DNA of 64,000 bases. Source: Oasisia sp. SBJ-2009 (lineage: Eukaryota; Annelida; Polychaeta; Sabellida; Siboglinidae). Below the pieces are notes generated by a model. The model was not told where the DNA came from. It worked only from the letters and a program-made list of their open reading frames with translations, and did no database searches. Positions 23,256-36,102 of the stretch are shown in pieces (position 1 is the first letter of the stretch; every line of letters starts with the position of its first letter). The stretch covers positions 39,337,617 through 39,401,616 of the forward strand of contig OZ024863.1 in NCBI GenBank assembly GCA_964017155.1, written 5' to 3'. Made by a program: the position numbers and the translations under genes.

Positions 23256-23639
23256 CTATGTTGCCAACATAAATTAGATAACTAAATTAAACATTCAGAT
23301 TGTTTAATGTTATAAAGGGTTTTCTTCTTCAATAAATATCACAATGTCTTTTTCTCGATTAAATGTCGTATGGTTATACATGTAAATAATGTTGTCGCAC
23401 CTTCTATTGCACTGTTCAGATGCTTTATGTATATAATTAAGCAATTATAAGGGTAAACATGATAAGTATTTACTTCTTTTACCCTTTTTTTCAACAAATT
23501 GTATTGTATATATTGTATTGTCTGTATAATGTAGTAATTGTTGTTGTTGTTGAACATTAATTTCAATTAAATAAAAAAAAATTGACTTTTTAAAAAATAA
23601 ATGAAATAATAATCACTTAACAGTTTATTTCCGTGTGGT

Positions 23640-23762
23640 TCTTAACCCCTCAACCGCGACATTACGTCGCCAAGGACAACAAAAATGGTGTAGTGTTGAT
23701 CCTACTTGATCTATTAGCGGTCTTTGACATTGTACATCATACGGTGCTATAGTGCGTTGACT
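23640..23762 (+). mobile_element. Reverse transcriptase fragment (LLDLLAVFDIVHH)
   Basis: Reading from about 23685 gives GVVLILLDLLAVFDIVHHTV, the finger/palm motif LLDLSAAFDTVDH of CR1/jockey-type RT with substitutions, ended by a stop at 23749. It is too short to extend. It may belong to the same insertion as the piece at 22.6-23.3 kb, but the order is reversed relative to an intact RT. Confidence 0.6.
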
Positions 23763-23814
23763 AATCGTATGAAGAGGAGTGGGTGCATGGTCCGAGTTAT
23801 ATACTACTCCCTGC

Positions 23815-23968
23815 ATGCCTGCGTGCCTGCGTGCCTGCGTGCCTGCGTGCCTGCGTGCCTGGCTGCCTGGCTGCCTGGCTGCCTGGCTGCCTGGCTGCCT
23901 GGCTGCCTGGCTGCCTGGCTGCCTGGCTGCCTGGCTGCCTGGCTGCCTGGCTGCCTGGCTGCCTGCCT
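23815..23968. repeat. 8-bp tandem repeat (CTGCCTGG)n with (CGTGCCTG)n start
   Basis: About 19 octamer units in two successive variants. Octamers give long open frames on both strands, which are not genes. Confidence 0.95.
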
Positions 23969-24324
23969 CCCTTAATGCGTTCTTCATAAATGGCCTGCAG
24001 TCGCCAAACAAAGAGGAATTAATATGCAACCCAAACAACTATGACATAATACCTACATGTGGGCTGTAGAAAAATGTAAAAATGTTTCTCGCTGGCATCA
24101 TAATCTTACCAGCATCAGAGTTCTGCCAGGTCATCAAGTTAAGTGCAACAGTAATAATTAACTTTTCTTGATGTCAGTATAGAATATGCCGAGGGCAGCA
24201 GTGGCGATATCAAGGCATGGGAGTTGTCATACATCAAAGACTGCTATTATAAGAAAGCTGGAATCTTCCATCTAACATGTACGTCATGTTTGGTTGGCAA
24301 CAAGAGAGGAACTGGATGAGATGG

Positions 24325-24674
<350 letters not shown>

Positions 24675-25499
24675 GTGATTGGTGGAGAAGAGGTGGTGAT
24701 TCCCATGAAGGGAGAGGAGAGAAAGACAGAGAGAAAGAGCAAGAGAGTGAGAGGAAGAGCTAGCAAGAGCAAGAGAGAGAGAGAGAGCAAGAGAAAGAGA
24801 ATAAAGATAACCCACTAGAATAGACAGCCCAACAGAAGAAAAATAACCCACCAAAATATACAGCCCACCAGATTAAAGACAGTCCACTAGAATAAAGATA
24901 ATTATTAACCCACCAGAATATATTGGATCTCATATCAAGCTGGTTTTTAAATTAGCTAACGTGTGTAATAATGGATATGGTTTACAATTTTCATTTATAT
25001 AAAACACAGCTTAAATAAAGTACGCTAGAAAACTAACTGATTATCATTTTTCAAATTAATGAAAAAATCAATTACAGTATAGAATAATTTAAAAATATTA
25101 ATCAGATACATTTATAGCAAGTGTATGTAACCAAGTACACATACAATAATGTATCTTGACATAGCCCTGACTGATATAACAAACAATTTATCCTGTGTGT
25201 GAATTTGTTCATAAAACCTACTTAAAATAACACATATTGTCTCTAATTGGTTATACACTGAAAATAGCAGAGTAGCTGTTTGAATGTCATCTTTCTTGTC
25301 TGATCGGGACAGAAATACATTTGGAACGATGGACTGGGGGGTTGTCATGAATGATTTTTAAAGATTTTTATGTAGCATGGTAAAGTTTGCCAACTTTCTG
25401 CGGTGCTAGAGGCAGGCCATTCGAATCTGTTTATCATTGCGATGACACTAGATATCTTCTGATACTCTTAAAAGTAGTTGCATATTTTACCATGCCGTC

Positions 25500-25717
25500 A
25501 TTGCATATGCATAATGTATTGCATTGTTTCTAACCCGACCATCGAGGGAAAATGAAAGTTCACCTGGTACGAGTTTATGCTACAGTGTCGTCTGCAATCT
25601 GGCGTGGCCGCATAGAACACCGACAAACGAGAACTCTAGCGAGCGATACTTGGTGCTGTCAGTTGCTTGGAATACTTGTTACGTCGTTTTCGTGCATTTG
25701 AGCGAACGCATATCACC
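25500..25717 (+). promoter_or_regulatory. ANKRD29 promoter and 5'UTR region
   Basis: The 220 bp before the ANKRD29 ATG are richer in CpG than surrounding DNA (for example tggcgtggccgcatagaaca and ctagcgagcg). No TATA box is evident, so the start site is not fixed. Confidence 0.35.
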
Positions 25718-28700
25718 ATGTCTGCCAAGGTAGATGTGCTTAGGTTACGATTAACACGTAGCAGAGTACTTAGCGATCGTCGTTATCCTAATTTTATGTT
25801 ATGTTCTCTGTTGACTGTTGAGTGGGGGTGTGCCCGAGAAAAATAGCCGGCAGGCTGCCGCAGTGCTGTCTCTGTCAGTTACTCAAGAGTCAGACTCAGT
25901 GTCACTGTCGGTGTTACAGTGCAACACTATTACTCCTTCCGTCCCGGTAGTCCAGTGGCATCATTAAAAGTACAGTTACGTGGATGATACTCTTGTGTAC
26001 CATTGTGACATTGTCCCAAGGAACTGCCGTGGGCTAAGTTTGGGCAGTTCAGGAACTAGTACTAGTTAGTAACTAGTAATTATTATTGTAGGGTACCAGT
26101 TGGAATAATTGTAGACCCGTCATACTCATAGACAGTAATACCCTATGCCTGTTTAAAATATTACAAGCTAAGACTAAGAGTGAGACAATTTTTGTTTGTT
26201 TGTTTTTCATTATCATATGATTATAGGCCCACTAATTAAAAAATATGGGTAATCTTATACTTAACTGGGTAATCTTATACTTAACTGGCCTAAATTATTT
26301 CGGCCTTTTGAAGGGCTTTTGAAACCGTTTTTTCACGTTATATCGATGTGTATGTGTTCACAATGTGATTCTACATCACTTTTGGTACAAAGAAGTCAGA
26401 TTTAATTGCATTAATTAGTGTTTTAGAACAATTTAAACACGCCGAGTCGAAGTAAACAACGCGATGTCACCGCTGCAAATATGGCGCGGGCTGTAGGCAC
26501 CTCCCAGAGGCACCAGAACTGCGGAGGCGCGAGCTGTTTAAATTGTTCTAAAACACCAATTATTTTTTTTATATTTTAATTCTTTGTACCGGAAGTGATG
26601 TAGAATCACATTGCGAACACATACACATCGATATAAGGTGAACAAAAATGGGTTTAAAAGGCCGTAATAATTTAGGCCAGTTAAGTATAAGATTACCAAA
26701 AATATGTTCTTTCCATTAATATTATCGGACCATCAGTTTGATTGTCTTGCTCCTTTCAGGCTAAATTAGCAAGCTGCAAACTTCTGTAATGCCAAAGGGG
26801 GTAGTCAGCTAGCCATTGGCATTGATTGTCCCTAGAAGTTTGCCAGATCACATCACTAGATACCGTTTGATTTACAAGATTGGTTTTCAATTGGTTATCA
26901 TGCACCATACAAAATGCATGTATGTAAGCATATTTAAAGACGTACTGTATCAAAATGTTATAATTTTCCGTAAGTACTTATGTCTTGCATATCTATGCAG
27001 AATGTGGATGTTATTTCCACAAAAGCTGATAACTAATTCTGTTTATATGAATCGTTTTGAGGTTGCTGCTACATGGATCATCCTTGTATGCCAGAGGTCA
27101 CTGCAGCTGATTACGTCAGTACCAGCCTAGCGTACCCTGACACGTCCCTTGTCACAACTCATCATTTAATGTCAGTCATTGAAATCACTCATGAAAAGTG
27201 TGGTGTATTTTTTGGATATTTCAAGCACATGCTGCTCTTGTAACATGCAATGTTTAGGATGTGAATGGGTCATCATGTTGGGACTTCCACCAGTCATGGA
27301 CCCATCTTCAAATTGGGGATGGTATTTGCACTGTCGACACGGCTGATGTAGAACTTAGCAAGATTTTTATAATTCGACTCATTTCCATGGTTTGGAGATA
27401 CGATCAGTCAGGGGTACTGTAGCACAGGCATTGACCCCTGTAGTGCAGGCATTGACCCCCTTGCTTGTGAGGATGTCAGGGATGATTCATTATGCAGCGG
27501 TACAGCCTGATATAATGAATAGTCATGCATGTGCAGTGGTAACTAATCAAAACACACACTTGTTGATGATGTGGAACATACATATCTTATAACATAAAAC
27601 CCATGAAGTCTGGTGGATGGTACAGAATATTCATGACAATGCCTTATCTAGATATAGGCAGAACCCAAATAAGAAACTCAGCATATGCAGGGTTATTTTT
27701 CCATATATTGCCACAGTCACTATCAAGCTTGACTTGTGCATTGAAGCCATTCACTTCATCAGTCATAGCCATTATTGGCTACAGTTGAGTATTTTTCAAT
27801 GACAAATTAGTGTCATTTGAGCTGTTTATTTAACTAATACTGATCCATTTTATTTCGTCACTACCAGCTGTGCCACTGCTAGTCAGTAATTAATGTGGGC
27901 CCTTAGACTTATACCCAATTCACACTGTGAAATCGGTTTTGCTCCAGCTTAGCGTTCACACTACAAAATCTAATCGGGATCAGTGAGTTGAACCGGATTA
28001 AAGTAATCTACTTCAGTGAGGGGGTTTAGATTGCTAGTATGGATGCAAAGTGGATTAGCGGCCAGTTGCACTAACTTTGACCTGATTAATACCACATGGT
28101 GATTGGTGAGGCTGGCAGGGCTCTTAGTATCATTCAACCTAATTAATGCCCCAACCAGTTGCTCCTCAAAGTCATTTATCTAAAGAAACCGATTAGTGGA
28201 CAGAAACTACTCCAACTACTGCGGCTGTACTCTGTAGTGTGGATGCACAGGATTTTTGCACTGGTTCAGTTAATGCGCATTCAAGCAGTTCGAAACCTGT
28301 TTGTAGTGTGAACAGGATATTAGAACCATCAGTTAGTCTAGGGAACAGATGGGACCCTCTAAATTCCAATGGTCTTATCAGTTGTAATTACCTGTCTGAG
28401 TCAGTTATCTGTGTGTCTTCAAGATGGGCAGATGGGTCATTGGCTAAGTCTCTGGTCAGTTGTGATTAACAGAACAATTCTAATGAAATAAAAGCAGTAA
28501 CATGTAATATTAATAAAAAAAATACAGGATTAATAAAAAAAATCATTACAAAAGTGTAAAATTCTCAAAGAATCCATTTAAGACAATTGATTCTTATTTT
28601 AGAAATGTGAGTATTTTGTATTTGTAGAAAGAAACTCCGTCCGATCAACAGCTCCACCTGGCGGCACTGCAGGGAAATGTGGAGCTGATGAAGAAAGTCT

Positions 28701-31700
28701 TGGACAGTGGCAAGGTTCACGTTGACTGCATGGACAAGGTCAGTTCATATTGATTGCATAAATGAGGTTAGAATGCATGGATGTGAACTCATAGGTTCTT
28801 GTTGGCCCAAGTTCCTATCCTGAGTATTTGATAGCTTACAGCTGCAGCGTTTAATCACATGATCACTGCTACCTGGCACTGATTAGAGATGCCACAGTTG
28901 ATATATGAAGCAGAGGATATGTTGTAAACACCATCTGATTCTACTGTGTATTCTCCCTGGCTGCACCCATTGTATGGCTCCGTACTAGTAACCTCAAATT
29001 GGGTACACTATCTATGGTGGTAATGTATGATCAAATGTGTCAGTTGTAACATTGAATTGATTTAATAACTAATCATTTTACTTAGCATGAAATGCAGGAT
29101 AACATCTTTGCCGATCCAAAATTTTCCTGACAAACGTGTGTGTGAACTTGCATACATTGAAGCCAGTCCACTAGATGTGCGAGTGTGTGCAGTAGTAAAC
29201 AGTAGTCCATGTATGTACATAAATATGACAACCCATTTTCAGAGCATAGTTATAACCTTTTCTGTTCAGGCTAAATGATATGCCCATCTATTACCACTGT
29301 AATTTCTACCGATCCAAAACTTTATGGGTCCATCCATACAAATAATGGGTGAATTGGTCACTAGATAAACCCATGTGTCCTGAACGAAAACAAAACTTGA
29401 GTGACTTGAACTTGGGAAGGCCCCATCTGCCAACCCCGACTGCCTCCCTCCAAGGGCCCCCTCCAAGTATGTAGTAGCAATCTCATAATAATAATATAAT
29501 TGATTGGAGGCAGATGAGGCCCTTATGTGGATCCAGGGACGGGATCCAGGGATCTCACTGCTCCCGTGGGATGCTGGGAGCATTGGGATGAGACTGGGGC
29601 CCGAGATGCTGCTGGTTGAGTGTATCTAGTGGACAGATGCCTAAAGAGAGGCGGCCATTCTATACTTAAGTCAGACAGGTGTGGGCAGCAATACAGTGAC
29701 TCCGTCAGTGAGCTATGTTTATGTTCATACACTGCTTCGGGTTCATGTAACAGCAGTCTGCTCCTCTGTACATGTTAATAAAGAACACATGGATGCCGTA
29801 GTTATATTGAGTGCTAAGTCAGAAGAACTGTTTATTCTTGCAAAACACTTATAGTGCAAACTTTCACTCAACAATAACTCGAAATCACCAAAGAAAACTA
29901 GAATCAAAACAAATCATAATGTTTAAATTAATTTCATACATGATTTCAAATTACAAAAATTAAAAAAGTTAATCACAATCGGTAGTTTATTCAGACTGTG
30001 TGAGCTTTGGGTAATTAATCCACTTCTTCAAACTTTATCTCAGGGTTTTATGCAGGACCAAATTATTGCCAGTCACACATGTTTTGGTGGATACATGGAT
30101 GTTAACTGTTAAGCCAGTTTGTAAACTTTAAATATGTTTAATGATCTCAGATGGATTACAAACTCACTTTTGAAGTATAACTGACAATATCTGTGGTTTC
30201 GGAAGACTTAAATTTTTTGCTCCTTCATTGGTTTACCCATCCACCCATATTTCTACCCGTCCACAAGGGTGTTTACCCGTCCAAATGACAGGTGGACGGG
30301 TCTCTGCATAAACCTTGTGAAATCCTTAAAAGAAATTAATAAGAAAGTATAATAACAACATGAGATGCCATGTGGAATCCTTGCCACGATAACACCAGGC
30401 TCTTTAACAACAAACATAATTCTGTAAGTTTTCAGATGTAGTTTTTGTCTGAATTAAAACAGGTGTTTTGTTTGTTGTTCGTGAGTCGGCTTAATATAAC
30501 TAGCATACAGGCACATAGATGAGTCGATGAGGTCTCGCGGGACTGACGGCTGTGTTGGCGGGAAGCCACTGACTACATTCCAAGACATGTTTATATTAGC
30601 CTACCTCCTATCCCCTCACCTGGCTATTACCCGAGCCACATGTTACACTGCGCTCAACAGCCATGGTCTGTCAGCAGGAGTCTCCCCACACTTACATAGC
30701 ATTCTCTCTTTTATGATCGAGTCAGACGTGACATTCCGGGATATGGGTTAATACGTAGTATTTCTTTTGGGGCATGATTGCATAGAAGAAGAATTAACTT
30801 TATGTCTATTTTAAGTTATGGTTGCCAGGTTCGATGTACTAGTTAAGTGTTTTTGTGGTTGTCTGATGTGTTTGTCTGTGATCAGTGTTCTGTGTTTTTG
30901 TATTTCCAGATAGTAGAGGGTTTGCAGGTTTTTTGGGCATGGCTTGTCTTTTTGTAGTAGTCTGCTAGCCCGAGGCTATAGTTACCCAGTGAACATTTCA
31001 GTAGGCAGTAAAAACAGCAGTGTGTGAGGAACGTGCCAGCAGGTTAGAAAAAGTTAGAAAAAGATTATCGCCTGTTGCTTGGTTATCTGCAGTATTTATA
31101 GGAGGGATCAGTACGGTTTCACCAACAGCCAGTGTCACACTGGATGGCCATTGTGCTGTCTTTCATCCTTAGCCAATGTCGCACTGGATGATCATTCAGC
31201 TGTCTTCTGATCGGTGGTTGGAAAGATGTAGTTACTACAGGCATTTAAAAATTAAATGTGGAAAAATTGATATGAACACCCAGTTACCCACCTGCATCAA
31301 CAGGCAGTGTTTTCCATGGCTAACATACCATTGCAAAATTTGAAGTTAACATAGGCTATGTACACATTCTGTACACATGTTGAAGAGGGTAGATGTGTCT
31401 TTCGGAGGGTGTTTTGTATGTTTGCAGGATGGCCTCTTGTGTCTGTTTAAAAGTATGTATGTTGTGTTTGCAGATGAGTCCACTTGAACCCTATTTACAG
31501 GTTTCTGAAGGCCTGAGGACCTGTGACACTGAATATTGCATGTTTAGCAGGGTCATTTTCATGTCTTTTAGAAGTTTCTTATACAAGAAACTTCTGCACA
31601 CATGTTTAATATTGTATTTGAGAAGATCTGTGTTGTGTTTTAAATGGTCTGTGTGGTGTTTGAGATGATGTGGTATGTTCATGATGGTGTATAAATTGTG

Positions 31701-34700
31701 TTTGTGATTATCCGTGATGTGTTTGAGATGGTCTATTATTGTGGTTGATTGTTGATACAGCCTGTATTGTATTTGAGATGGTCTGTGTTGTGTTTGAGGC
31801 AGTCTTGTGTTGTGTTTGAGACAGTTTATAATTGTGTTTGCGATGGTCTATGACTATGTTGTGTTTGTGATTATCTGTATTGTGCTTGTGGTGGTCTATG
31901 TTGTGTTTGTGATGGTCTGTGTTGTGTTTGAGATGGTCTGTGTTGTGTTTGTAATGGCCTGTATTGTGTTTGTAATGGTCTGTGTTGTGTTTGTGATGGT
32001 CTGTGTTGTGTTTGTGATGGTCTGTGATGTGTTTGTAATGGTCTGTGTTGTGTTTGTGATGGTCTGTGTTGTGTTTGTGATGGTCTGTGTTGTGTTTGTG
32101 ATGGTCTGTGTTGTGTTTGTAATGGTCTGTGTTGTGTTTGTATGGTCTGTGTTATATGTAATGGTCTGTGTTGTGTTCGCAGGAGGGGACGACTCCTCTG
32201 ATCCTGGCCGCTGCCAACAACCACCTGGAGTGTGTGAGGGAACTACTGAAGCAGGGCGCTGACCCCGCCGCCCGCAGACTGGTCAGTGGTCACATGACAC
32301 GTATCATGTCACAATGTCAACAATTAATATTGAAAATCAAACCGAAAATTAATCGTCCCATTCCTAGCATAGCTTTATGCAGAGACAGGACAGGACAGGA
32401 CAGGACAGGACAGGACAGGACAGGACAGGACAGGACAGGACAGGACAGGACAGGACAGGACAGGACAGGACAGGACAGGACAGGACAGGACAGGACAGGA
32501 CAGGACAGGACAGGACAGGACAGGACAGGACAGGAGCAAAAAAAGGTCTTCCAAAACCATAGCTATTGTCAGTTATGCCTTAGCAGTGAGTGTAAGTGCT
32601 GTCACATAATGTTTATAGGTCATTTCAGGTCATCAGACACATGTAAACTGCCTTAACAGTTAACATCTATGTGCTCACCATAACATGTGTGACTGGCAAT
32701 AATTTGGTCCTGCATAAAGCCCTGGCGTAGTCACATACACCTCAGGCATCAACATTAACCAGCAAACCTATTGAACAGTGAAGTCAATAAACACAGGAGG
32801 TTGGGTGATTGTTTTTAACATGTGCTGTATTTGTAAACTTTCTTTGCTAGCCGATGTGGCATTCATGAGATATTTACTACGCCAATGGTAGCATTTATTA
32901 CACAGTAGTTACGTGCATAAGTTACCAGGACTCTTCGTTTTGTAATTGTGGTTGCTGCAATGACACATTTGTAATTGTTGTACTTTCTTCTTTCAGACTG
33001 GTACCTGTGCTTTATTCTTCGCTTCCCAAGGTGGATTTCTCGACATAGTCAAGATGTTACTATCCCATGGTGCACCGGTTGATCTACCTAGTTATGTAAG
33101 CACACTTAGGCCATCTGTGGGGATTCCTAGGTACAAGACTGGTGTATTGTCTCAGTTTCAACAATCATAAAGTTGTATTACTGAGAGAGATATAAAATTT
33201 CAATTTTCTCCTGTCATTTTGTGGAGCCCTTGGCAGTTCTCTCTGGCCCTGTGGGCTGGGAATCCTTGGTTCAGAACTGATGGTCAGCTGTAATCAGATA
33301 TGTTGTAATTTCAGCACACATTTTTTGTATTTAAGACAACTAAACATAGTGTATGTTAAGACATTGTTTGTGGTGACTGTGTTTGTGCTGACTGTGTCTG
33401 ACAGGACGGAGGGATGCCATTGTTTGTGGTGACTGTGTTTGTGCTGACTGTGTCTGACAGGACGGAGGGATGCCATTGTTTGTGGTGACTGTGTTTGTGT
33501 TTCCTGTGTTGACAGGACGGAGGGACGCCTCTGTTTGTGGCGTGTCAGTGCAACCACCTGGACGTCGTGGAGGAGCTGCTCCGAGAAGGCGCTGACATCC
33601 ACACGCAGATGGTAGATGGCGCCACACCCATCTTCATCTCGGCCCAGAACGGACACTTGAAGATGCTGAAGTTTCTGTTAAGCAAAGGCAGCAGCACTGC
33701 GATGTGTAGAAAGGTGAGAGACCAGGTTACTCTCTCGTTGTAGAGGTGCAGCATAGCTAGCTCTCAGTAGAAGGTTGTGTTGACTGATTAGACTTTGAAT
33801 GACTGACAGAGGCCATACACCTATTTTCGTCCGTCTGCAAATGTTTTCTAACTTTGACAACACATGTTCAAAAACGATGTGCATGCAATAAATGTACATA
33901 AGGTCTACAGGGTTACATTAAGAGCTGGATTAATAGAGATAATGTTATTATGATTATGTTCTCTTAGATTTATGCTAAACACACACACAGCTCACATGCA
34001 CGAATGCATGTGCGGACACACACTCACACACACAAACACACACACACAAGTCATGAAGCAACTGAAGAAATTTCTGTTTAAAAGACCGTTTTCACTTTAA
34101 AAGATTTTTTTATAATAACCAAACATTTGTTTCTATTTTCTATTTATCAACTATTTTATTATTTATTTTTAAATTGTAATATAATTAACTATTATTTATC
34201 ACTATTAGTATTTTAGTATTATTAAGACTAATGTTATTTATTTATATTGAACATTTATTTACTGAACTACCGGGATGGTATTTATTTTATAACTACGCCT
34301 CTATTTTTTAAGGTAATCTGTATATTCATGTAAAGTGTAATGCGCCTCTGAATGGTTCTATTGCTTGACATATGGCATAGACAAATACTGTTATTTATTA
34401 TTATTTATTATGTTGTGTTGTAGGACGGAGCGACTCCTCTGTGGATTGCCAGTCAGATGGGCCACTCGGTGATTGTGAAGGAGCTGCTAGAAGCAAACGC
34501 TGACGTAGACGCCGCCAGAGAGGTAGGACTACCCAGTCTGTCTCCCGCCAGACACAACAGTGTAGCTACAACAGTCCACGCTCATCTGGGCAGCTTTCTC
34601 AACATCCTCAGTTATCATTCGCCAATGGGAAGAACTGCATAATGTTGTTCCATTGCCCAACTATAAATTATTGCGATATAGAATAACTCAATATGTGACT

Positions 34701-36102
34701 TGTACTTTGAATATGTCTAGGCAACATTGAATTGTTGACTCAATTTATCACCACTAGGATGACCAGTTGTAGATTCAGTTTGTCAGTGCCATGTTTTGTT
34801 TGTAATTATGTCACCTTATCACTGATGTGATGTACATTGACTGAGACTCAATACGTCTACCAATTGCTGATGTATAACTAATTTCTATCTGTTGGGACAA
34901 AAACGCCACATTGTATGATGAATCTGTCCCATGTTGAATGTGTCATAATTCGACACATATGAACTGGGTTATATATATATATATATAATTATATATATAC
35001 TGACACCTATGATATATATATATATATATACTACTATATATACACGCACGCATACACGCATGCACGCACGCACACACACACATTATACTGGGTTGAACCT
35101 GTCACTGTATAAGTGACCTGTTATAAGTTGAACCTGTCCTACTGGTCCAGTCATTGCAGTGACTGTACTACTGACCACTGACACTTGTTCTTATAGGACG
35201 GCGCCACTCCGCTATTCAAAGCATCACACAAAGGTCATGTAGAGGTCGTACAAGAACTGCTGAAGCATAAACCATCTCTGGGTTTGCTAAAGGTGAATTA
35301 ACTAAGCGCTGTGTACATTATCATCCTTCCTTGTAGGAACTTTTGTGTTTATGAAGTTTGTAATAATTGCAGTGATTGGAGAGATCATGGCCACTTTCAC
35401 TGGACTCATCATCAGCTGACTGATGCATGTATTTTACCCTTTCTTATTTTTTCCATAATTTTATATTTGCTGTATCATAAAGTCAACAGTCCTCTGTTTG
35501 TGTTAAATAATTTAAAGCATTTTTATATATTTTTGTAAATTTATGTTTTAAATAAACAGACGTATCTTACAAGTTCTATGAGGATGTATATTACTGCCAG
35601 TGTTGTTTGTGTTGTAGAATGGAGAGAGCGCCCTCCATGCGGCGGCCCTGTTTGGCCACAGTTCAGTAGCAAAAGAGTTTGTACAGGCCAAGGTCAACAC
35701 ACAGTTAAAAAACAAGGTGACTACTACTACTACTACCACTACCACTACCACTACCACTACCACTACCACTACCACTACCACACCCAAACCACTACCACTA
35801 CCACTACTACTACAAGCTCTAATAATTATCACCACAATCTATGAACAGATATGGATTTTTAGGAGAAAAGAACTCTGGCAATACTTTTTAAACTTATGCT
35901 CCTATCATCTGCCTCACCAGCTGTGAGACCCACTGTGATTATACAACTGAATATTTCTGGGGTTGTTTGCAACAGAAAACCGCTAAATTAACATTGAGAT
36001 GTTTTCTTGTTGCAGGACGGCAAGACGCCTGCAGACCTCGCGCGGGAATCTGGCTACGAGAACCTGGCAACATATCTAGAAAATGTACTTGCGACACAGT
36101 GA
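25718..36102 (+). CDS. ANKRD29: Ankyrin repeat domain-containing protein 29 (ANKRD29), nine coding exons
   Basis: The coding exons are 25718-25729, 28628-28738, 32183-32281, 32997-33095, 33516-33713, 34424-34522, 35197-35292, 35618-35716 and 36016-36102, all phase 0 with GT-AG borders. They give 299 residues against 301 in human. The first exon encodes only MSAK, joining to KETPSDQQLHLAALQGN as in human (MSFKKETP). Each of the following exons is one 33-residue ankyrin unit, for example DGATPLWIASQMGHSVIVKE (174-193). Exon 5 is twice as long and carries two fused units. The C-terminus is YENLATYLENVLATQ. Ankyrin repeats are protein-binding scaffolds; the specific role of this protein is not known. 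A poly(A) signal lies at 36634. Several exon borders adjoin tandem repeats. Confidence 0.96.
26248..26697. mobile_element. Palindromic MITE with 8-9 bp target duplication (hAT-like)
   Basis: The ends ggtaatcttatacttaactg (26248) and cagttaagtataagattacc (ending 26697) are exact inverses, and the arms stay similar for about 190 bp. aaaaatatg lies directly on both sides (26239-26247 and 26698-26706). The first 21 bp are duplicated at the left end. It sits in ANKRD29 intron 1. Confidence 0.8.
27953..28313. mobile_element. MITE with 14-bp TIR GTTCACACTACAAA
   Basis: GTTCACACTACAAA at 27953-27966 is matched perfectly in inverse at 28300-28313. Similar motifs (attcacactgtgaaatcggt at 27918 and tgtagtgtggatgc at 28232) lie near each end. 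It is non-coding, in ANKRD29 intron 1 about 310 bp before exon 2. Confidence 0.65.
30041..30317 (+). mobile_element. MITE family 'GCTTTATGCAG', copy 1
   Basis: It starts cagggttttatgcaggacca and ends gggtctctgcataaacctt, inverted ends. The middle holds a run of acccgtcca-type units (30234-30300). It is about 275 bp long, in ANKRD29 intron 2. Confidence 0.75.
31395..32181 (+). repeat. 21-bp minisatellite abutting the ANKRD29 exon 3 acceptor
   Basis: The unit tgtgttgtgtttgtgatggtc repeats with growing regularity from about 31620, and the final unit runs directly into the acceptor tgtgttgtgttcgcag before 32183. Degenerate early units near 31419 and 31465 contain tttgcag. Confidence 0.95.
32366..32725 (-). 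mobile_element. MITE family 'GCTTTATGCAG', copy 2, with pentamer expansion
   Basis: This copy is reversed: atagctttatgcagagac at the left and ctgcataaagccctgg at the right. The tandem acccgtcca core seen in the other copies is replaced by the pentamer run listed next. It lies in ANKRD29 intron 3. Confidence 0.75.
32382..32536. repeat. (ACAGG)n pentanucleotide repeat, about 30 units
   Basis: An essentially perfect array inside the MITE at 32366-32725. It probably grew from the gagacaggac-like junction next to the terminal repeat. Confidence 0.98.
33355..33530 (+). repeat. 55-56 bp tandem repeat duplicating the ANKRD29 exon 5 acceptor
   Basis: Three units share tctgacaggacggaggga; the real exon starts at 33516 and the two decoys would start at 33405 and 33461. 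Each copy includes about 30 bp of exon-like sequence. Reading from 33405 meets a stop, and reading from 33461 shifts frame. Confidence 0.9.
34040..34345 (+). repeat. AT-rich dispersed repeat, copy 1
   Basis: The core from gaagcaactgaagaaatttc to catgtaaagtgtaatgcgcc is found in reverse orientation at 42695-43083. It lies in ANKRD29 intron 5. The family is not recognised. Confidence 0.65.
34970..35080. repeat. (TA)n and (CA/GCAC)n microsatellites
   Basis: Three short TA runs and an acgcacgcac run in ANKRD29 intron 6. Confidence 0.9.
35717..35815. repeat. (ACT)/(CACTAC)n microsatellite at the ANKRD29 exon 8 donor
   Basis: The array begins within the donor gtgactactac, so the exon 8 5' splice site is fused to the repeat. 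Confidence 0.95.

Noticed and set aside
31807..32262. 151-aa plus frame with repeated VFVMVCV
   Set aside because: It reads the 21-bp minisatellite; only its end overlaps the real ANKRD29 exon 3, in another frame.
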